DNA of 64,000 nucleotides from Ulva prolifera (lineage: Eukaryota > Chlorophyta > Ulvophyceae > Ulvales > Ulvaceae), in contig CM041196.1 of NCBI GenBank assembly GCA_023078555.1, positions 2,852,001 to 2,916,000 of the forward strand, written 5' to 3'. How positions within the stretch are numbered: position 1 is the first letter of the stretch; each line of letters opens with the position of its first letter. Shown here piece by piece: positions 58,701 to 64,000 of this stretch. Position numbers and translations under genes: made by a program. The notes beneath the pieces are model-generated. The model saw only the letters and a list, made by a program, of their open reading frames with translations, was not told the origin of the DNA and searched no databases.

Positions 58701-61700
58701 GCGTCCGCCGCGGCGCGCTCCGCCACCTTGAGCTCGCGCTGTGCGTTGCCGGAGAGGTCCGCGGCGGCGGCCGACGCGCGCTCTGCATGCTGTGCGAGCT
58801 GCGCCATATGCTTGGCGTCGGCGACCGCGGCGGCCGCTGCCTGCTCTGCACTGTGTGCCTCTCTCCTGAGGCGCTCCGCTTCTTCCTGTACCGCAGGGCC
58901 CGCCGAGTTGAGCGTGGGGTGCGTGGTGCGGCAGTTGAGATGACATAATCTACAGGCACACTGCAGCGACCGCTAGTTCCTTCAGATGTTGAAGCGATGA
59001 GAAACCATAGGCCCCAAGTGAATGCAGTGCCTGGTGCAAGCGCATGACGCCGTGGTGGTTGCGGTGAGCAGCCTGCACGCACACCTCTAGGGATGATACT
59101 CTCGCAGTCAAGGTCTCACAGCGCTCAGCGCCCGCCTGTTCCTGCCGCTCGTGGGCCTCGAGCTGTTGCCGCAGTGCGGCGGCGTCCGCTTGCGCGGCCT
59201 CCTCACGTGCCTGCAGGGCCACCGCCGCCGCGCGTGCACTTGTGGCCTCGGTGCACGCTGCCTGCTCCGCCTCGTGCGCCCCGGCCGCAGCATCACGGGC
59301 ACTCTTCGCTGCCGCTTCCGCTGCCTTCAGTGCGGCTGTTGTCTCATGGAGCTGCCCTGAAGCAGCAGAGTGTGGTCCAAGATCGAGTTGTGGCTGCAGT
59401 GCCACTGCACGTGGTGCTAGCTACATGTCCGACAGCACGCCAAGACTGTGGTCAAATTGTCCGTTACCCGAGATACACACACTGTGCATTGTTGTCAACT
59501 CATGTAATGGATTGTACATCAGAGCATTGCCAGCATGATGTGCACTGGGAGGTGAGGTGGGTGCAACGCGATCGACACATCCCGACAACCACACAGTGTC
59601 CCGATATATCTGCCACCATTGCCTGACAGCTGGAAGTGTGTCAGCACAGCTGCGAGCTTGCAGACTAGCCAGTGCGCACTCAGCAGCGGGCTGAGGCGTA
59701 CGTGATACGGCGTCCAGATTGTGCTGCAGCGCCAAACAGCGGCCTTCTGCAGCGGCCTCTCGACCCCGAGCCTCTTCCGCGGCCTGCCTGAGCCCCGGCA
59801 CCTCTGCCGCGGCGGTCTCCACGCCACGCAGCCGCTCCGCCGCAGCCTCCGCCGCCTCCTCCGCCACCACCAGCAACCCCTGCAGCTTGTCCGAGCGCGC
59901 CTCTGCACTTGCTGCAGCCGCCTCAGCGACGCGCGCGGCCGCTTCCGCAGCGTCCCGCCGCGTCTGAGCCGCCAGCCGCTGCGACGCGAGCATGCGCGCT
60001 TCGGCCGCGAGCTCCGTGACGCGGTCCTCGCGGCGGCTCAGCAGCGCCTGCAGCCGCTGCGCCTCCGTGCCTGCGGCGACGGCGGCCGCAGCGGCCGCCT
60101 CCTTTGCAGCGCTCGCGTCGCAGCCGCTGCTCTGAGCGGCTTGGTGCGCCCCCTGGAGCCTCTCCGACAGCACCTGCAGCGCTCGGCTACGCTGCAGCCA
60201 GGCTGTGGAGCAGCGAGGCTGTGCCCTCTGGCTATGCCCTCCATGACGGATTGTGGCACAGGCAAACAGGACAACGTGTACATGCCACCCAGTGGCGTGA
60301 CAGCAGTTCCATGGCACGTGCCATGTAGCACTACATCTGTGCAGCCAGCCGGCCGCCAAAGTGCCTGATACCGTGCCAAAGGTGTCTAGCACATATCTCC
60401 TGCCCGTTTTCGTCTACCTGATGTCTAAAGATTGCATCATGCTTCTGCGGAGCCCAAGCAAGGGTTCACTTGGGTTGGCCATCTCAAATCGCCATGCGGC
60501 ACAGGGCTCCGCATCCATCGCCGTGCAACGACAGCGCGTCCGCGATTTTGTTTTGCAACTAGCTCAGCGCCCGTGCGCGCCGAGGGCAGGACCAGCAGAG
60601 CTGAGGTGTGCTCACCTGCTTATCATGGACAGCGCTTGCCAGGGCGCCCTCTGCCGCAGACAGCTTATCGCGGGCCTCGTCGAGCTGCATCTTCAGCCCG
60701 GCCGTCCGGCTGTCCTGGTCACCCCGCAGGCCCCGCAGGTGCTGCAGCTCTGCAGCAGCAGCGTTCGCTCGCACGGTGGCGTCGGCTGCCTGAGCCTGCG
60801 CTGCAACTGCGTCAGCGGCCTGGGCTGCGGCGTCAGACCGCACACCGGCCACCTCCCCTTGCAACTGCAACAGCTTTGTCTGCATCTGTTCCTGTACAAC
60901 AAGCACCTACCATCTATACAGAGCTAGCTGATAGAAGTCTGCACCAGGCCGATGGCTTTGCCGACCGGTTTGACCGTATGGGAGCACAAATCGCAGATAA
61001 AACTCACCATCAGCAAGAGGATGAGTGAATAACGTACAAGGCCTTGGGGCATTGCATGGCAGACCACCAAAACAGACCCCCAGGCATTGCAACCAAACCA
61101 AGCAGATAAGCAGTAGTGCTTGGCTTGTGTAAAGTAAAGTAAATCTGAATTTACTGAGCCGTATCCTATTGGACATTGACAACTCTGAGTCAACAGGACC
61201 ACATATGCCGAAGGGGTAAACCACCTGGAAACCCCCCTCAGACGACCGTACGCAACTCACAGGGCCTCCTCCTGTGCTAAACGAGGTGGTCACGTACGGC
61301 CGTTTCAATTCCCCAAAGCGCACGCAGAATCGATGTGTGATCCCAGCTAGGCAACACGTCCCCTGCCCCAGCGCCACCGGCGATGCATGAGTACATCTAC
61401 ATCCATTCACTGCCAGTGCTCCATATGCGCGTTGTCACCTTTGGGTGACCAGGACCACGCTGAGCTGCACATGCACATACAGTCCGTGCCCGCCCGATCT
61501 GAGAGGCCACACCAGCTCCCGCATGCATGTGCGCCGTGTCTCCTGCTGTGTCGCCTCAGCGCGCTCCGCACGAGCGCGCAGCGCGTCCTGCTCCGCCCGT
61601 GCGGCCTCCGCCACCTCCAGCCGGCGCAGAAGCTCCCGCTCCCGCAGCAGCACGTGGGCCAGCCCTTCGCCCGGCTGCATATCCGCCGGGCCGCCACTAC

Positions 61701-62974
61701 TGCCGCTGCCGCGGCGCTGTGCGTCCCGCGAGCCCCGTGCGGCCTCAGGCGCAATTGCAAGGATCTCGATGCAGCCGCTACTCTCTGCGGTGCCGGTGGC
61801 GCTGGTGCGATGGGCGGGCTGCGCCGTTCCAAGAGGGGCGGGCCGCTGCTGAGGCTCCTGCTGAAGGGCTGTGCATGCGTCCGTCTCAGCTGCGGGAATC
61901 ATGCCGTGTGCTGAATCATCCTGCAACAGTAGCCCACCAGTGCGTCATAGTGTCACCTCAGTGGAAGATGACAATTCGCTTTGACGTGCCAAGAGCATTG
62001 GGAGTCCGCCAGTTAGGTGACAGCTTTACAAGGCGGCCAGGAGGGCGTAGCCACTTTGTGCTCGGACAAATCGTATGCAGCGGATTTTGTGAGTTACTTC
62101 ACATGCTAGTGCCTCATAACTTATGAGTCATAAGGCCTGGTAGATAACGATCATCAGGGATATATGGGGGGCGATACAGGACCACACAGAGAGGCGCCGT
62201 GCAACAGGTGTAACGTAGCAGCACGTACAGCAGACAGCTCTGCGATCCGATTTGCTAGGCATAGTTTGCAGATGCCACAGATCCTGGGCGTGTGCGATCT
62301 GCTGTGGCGCACCTTGAATCTTCTGCCAAGTTTTGCACCCTCAAAGGATTTGGGTTGCAATTGGACTGCTATTGCCTGGGCAGTAGAAGGTTTCTCGTTG
62401 TGCATAGCTTCCAGTCTAAGGTTGCGGGCTGTGAGCACTTGGATGCGGGATCGATTTGATTGTAGCGTGTCTTTGAGTTTGGCCAGTAGCCATTCCGGTA
62501 AGTCAGTACGTTGCTGCCTGATTTCCTGGAGGAGGTCATGATCGCTTGCATCGCCTTGTACCTCGCTGAGGTGACTCACTGTTTGCTCGGTCGGCACTTG
62601 TACAGCAGGTGCTTGGTCCTCTTGAACTGCTGCATAGCTGGAGGCCATCAGGGACCGGTGATGATTTACACATCATCGGAGATGCATAGATATGAACTGT
62701 GTCATACCTATAATTGGGAGCTCACCTGGCTCTTGCTTGGTCGCGAGCACTGTGGACAAGCCCTGACTAGAGAGGAGCCAAGTCCTGCAGCGCTCGTTCA
62801 CGTCTGCTTTCTTCAACCGCAGCAGATCTTTCACGACCCATGACAGCTCATCTGTCACTTCCTTGTTCTGCTCTTTGAGCACTTCGAGCTCGGCGTCTTT
62901 TCTGACAATTTGTGTCCTGGCTGCGACAAGGTCGCGCTGCACATTGGTGGACTTGCATTGTTTACGAAGGTGGA
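55785..62974 (-). CDS. long coiled-coil protein, 11 exons, N-terminus missing
   Basis: Exons join in phase: 62974-62726, 62629-62313, 61920-61513, 60891-60616, 60191-59702, 59356-59085, 58885-58538, 57975-57850, 57425-57243, 56965-56686, 56236-55785 (stop), at least 1,132 residues. From about the third exon onward it is an Ala/Glu/Arg-rich heptad coiled coil (for example AAEAAARVAEAAAASAEARS, LKERLAQADAELARARLAN). The N-terminal part is less biased (ELEVLKEQNKEVTDELSW; LPEWLLAKLKDTLQSNRSRI). The last exon is a distinct C-terminal domain (VDAFVRALHGFLGCLETEAL, then Ala/Gly-rich). The first exon listed begins in mid-codon, so more exons lie to the right. A structural, tethering or cytoskeletal role is likely but not identifiable. 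Confidence 0.75.
61141..61305 (+). repeat. dispersed repeat, copy 2, in an intron of the coiled-coil gene
   Basis: Related to 19733-19886. It is preceded at about 61033 by gtacaaggcc..., resembling the gttacaaggacaaagc block at 18890 before copy 1, so a common element 0.25-1 kb long is possible. Confidence 0.65.
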
Positions 62975-63527
62975 CTGTGGGTCCACAAACAGTGACTAGA
63001 TGCACGAGCTGCACACGACAGGTGACCGGAACACTGCAGTAGTCACGAATGTCAAGTCATTGCTCATGCTGGTTGTTTCGCACCTCCATTTTGGCTGAAG
63101 GTGCATGCGCTCCTGACCTAGGCCTGTTGTCCTTTGCACGCATCCGGGCATCATGATGGTGATGCTCTGAGCATGCTGAAAACGCGACGCCGGACATTAC
63201 AGCACATCAGAGCGATACAGACCTGACACTATATGCTATCTCAGAGACAGCGTATGCGAGGGGACGCCTGATCGTGCGCAGGCGTACCCGATGTTAACTA
63301 CTTGCGCCTGGGTCTTCCCATACCGGAAACTCACTTCCACCGGCACCGGCGCAAGATGAAAATAGATTATCATGTGACGCTGCTGTCGCAGCGCTGTCAC
63401 AGGAACCCGCAAGCCAGACGCGTGATGATGTTTGCCGCACCAGTGCATATCATACCGCACTACTAGACACAATGGTGCAAGGATCTGGGCTCAGCTATCC
63501 AAAAGATGTGCTCAGCCTGTCGAAGGC
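62975..63527. other. region expected to hold upstream exons of the coiled-coil gene
   Basis: A minus frame near 63100-63170 (HDARMRAKDNRPRSGAHAP, ending before GTGCGA) looks exon-like, but its phase does not match the next exon. Confidence 0.25.
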
Positions 63528-63869
63528 TTACATGTACATTAAGCTATCAACAACTGGCATGGACTTTGAGTCAATGCCCCCTATCATGACGGTATTTTTA
63601 ATGACATTATGGTCCACCTCGGCCTTCACTAGGCTGTAGACAGCCTTTGTCAAGACTTTGCATGCAGCAGCATCAACACTTCTGTGGCGTAAGCCTGCTG
63701 GTGGCCGGTTAGAGGGCGCCATGCAGGCGACCAATGGGATGCCAGACGCAGCGATCCAGTAATGCAACGAAGCAATCATCTCGTTCTTTAGCATCTCTAC
63801 CACTACACGTGCAGGTGCACTGTCACGGAATGATCTTTGACATTCATCAGTGCGTTCCAAGCCAAGCAT
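63528..63869 (-). CDS. hypothetical protein, 113 residues or terminal exon
   Basis: An open frame from ATG 63869 to a stop at 63528 has balanced composition (VVEMLKNEMIASLHYWIAAS, VYSLVKAEVDHNVIKNTVM, GGIDSKSMPVVDSLMYM) unlike the surrounding GC-driven ORFs. No domain is recognised. It could be a single-exon gene or the last exon of a gene extending beyond the window. Confidence 0.4.
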   Translation of the reverse strand: MLGLERTDECQRSFRDSAPARVVVEMLKNEMIASLHYWIAASGIPLVACMAPSNRPPAGLRHRSVDAAACKVLTKAVYSLVKAEVDHNVIKNTVMIGGIDSKSMPVVDSLMYM

Positions 63870-64000
63870 AGCGACCGCAAGCTAGCTGATCCGTGAACTT
63901 GGCTCCAGATGTATTGCCATGAGAGAAAAGTTACCAAGGCATGGTGGCACACACTGCATGAGCTGTGCATCAGCCCTGATCGTAATAACGTGTTGAGAGG

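Overview
This window is nuclear DNA of a eukaryote, most likely a photosynthetic protist or green alga. Its real genes are split by many short introns. Donors are unusually often GTGCGC and acceptors are usually TGCAG. Several products carry organelle targeting sequences: a thylakoid CtpA peptidase, an organellar-type glutamyl-tRNA synthetase and a FAX/TMEM14 membrane protein. A plant-like glucuronokinase is also present. No bacterial operon structure is seen, and no species can be named from sequence alone. Gene models below were built by eye from splice signals, reading phase and family resemblance; there is no transcript evidence.

Layout. 1-1.0 kb: truncated gag of a Ty3-like LTR retrotransposon on the minus strand, running off the left edge. 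2.0-9.5 kb: leishmanolysin-like (M8) metalloprotease gene, minus strand, with an 849-bp terminal-repeat miniature retrotransposon (TRIM) in an intron. 9.6-11.9 kb: no gene recognised, two tandem repeats. 11.95-12.48 kb: C-terminal piece of a non-LTR (LINE) retrotransposon. 12.51-18.68 kb: Ty3/chromovirus-type element with 862-bp LTRs and a 5-bp target duplication, inserted just after the LINE stop codon, with gag plus only the tail of integrase and a chromodomain. 18.7-21.9 kb: fold-back and dispersed repeats. 22-24.4 kb: FAX/TMEM14 gene (minus). 25.2-27.1 kb: two-RRM glycine-rich RNA-binding protein (minus). 28.05-28.6 kb: small zinc-ribbon protein (plus). 30.4-34.8 kb: glutamyl-tRNA synthetase (minus). 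35.9-38.4 kb: glucuronokinase (plus). 40.9-42.4 kb: Mpv17/PMP22 family protein (plus). 45.1-48.2 kb: membrane-anchored ADP-ribosylglycohydrolase-like protein (minus). 50.3-51.1 kb: second LINE fragment (minus). 51.8-55.1 kb: carboxyl-terminal processing peptidase CtpA (plus). 55.8-63.0 kb: long coiled-coil protein (minus). 63.5-63.9 kb: unassigned ORF.

How things fit together. The cellular genes are unrelated housekeeping or organelle genes and do not form a functional cluster. The mobile elements do form a system. The TRIM and the Ty3-like element share the same primer-binding site (GGTATCGAT), the same polypurine tract and the same LTR start. This suggests that a machinery-less miniature element, and a gag/chromodomain element lacking reverse transcriptase, both depend on one autonomous Ty3-like family not present here. 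The TRIM LTR also carries a tRNA-like A box and B box, a possible RNA polymerase III promoter.
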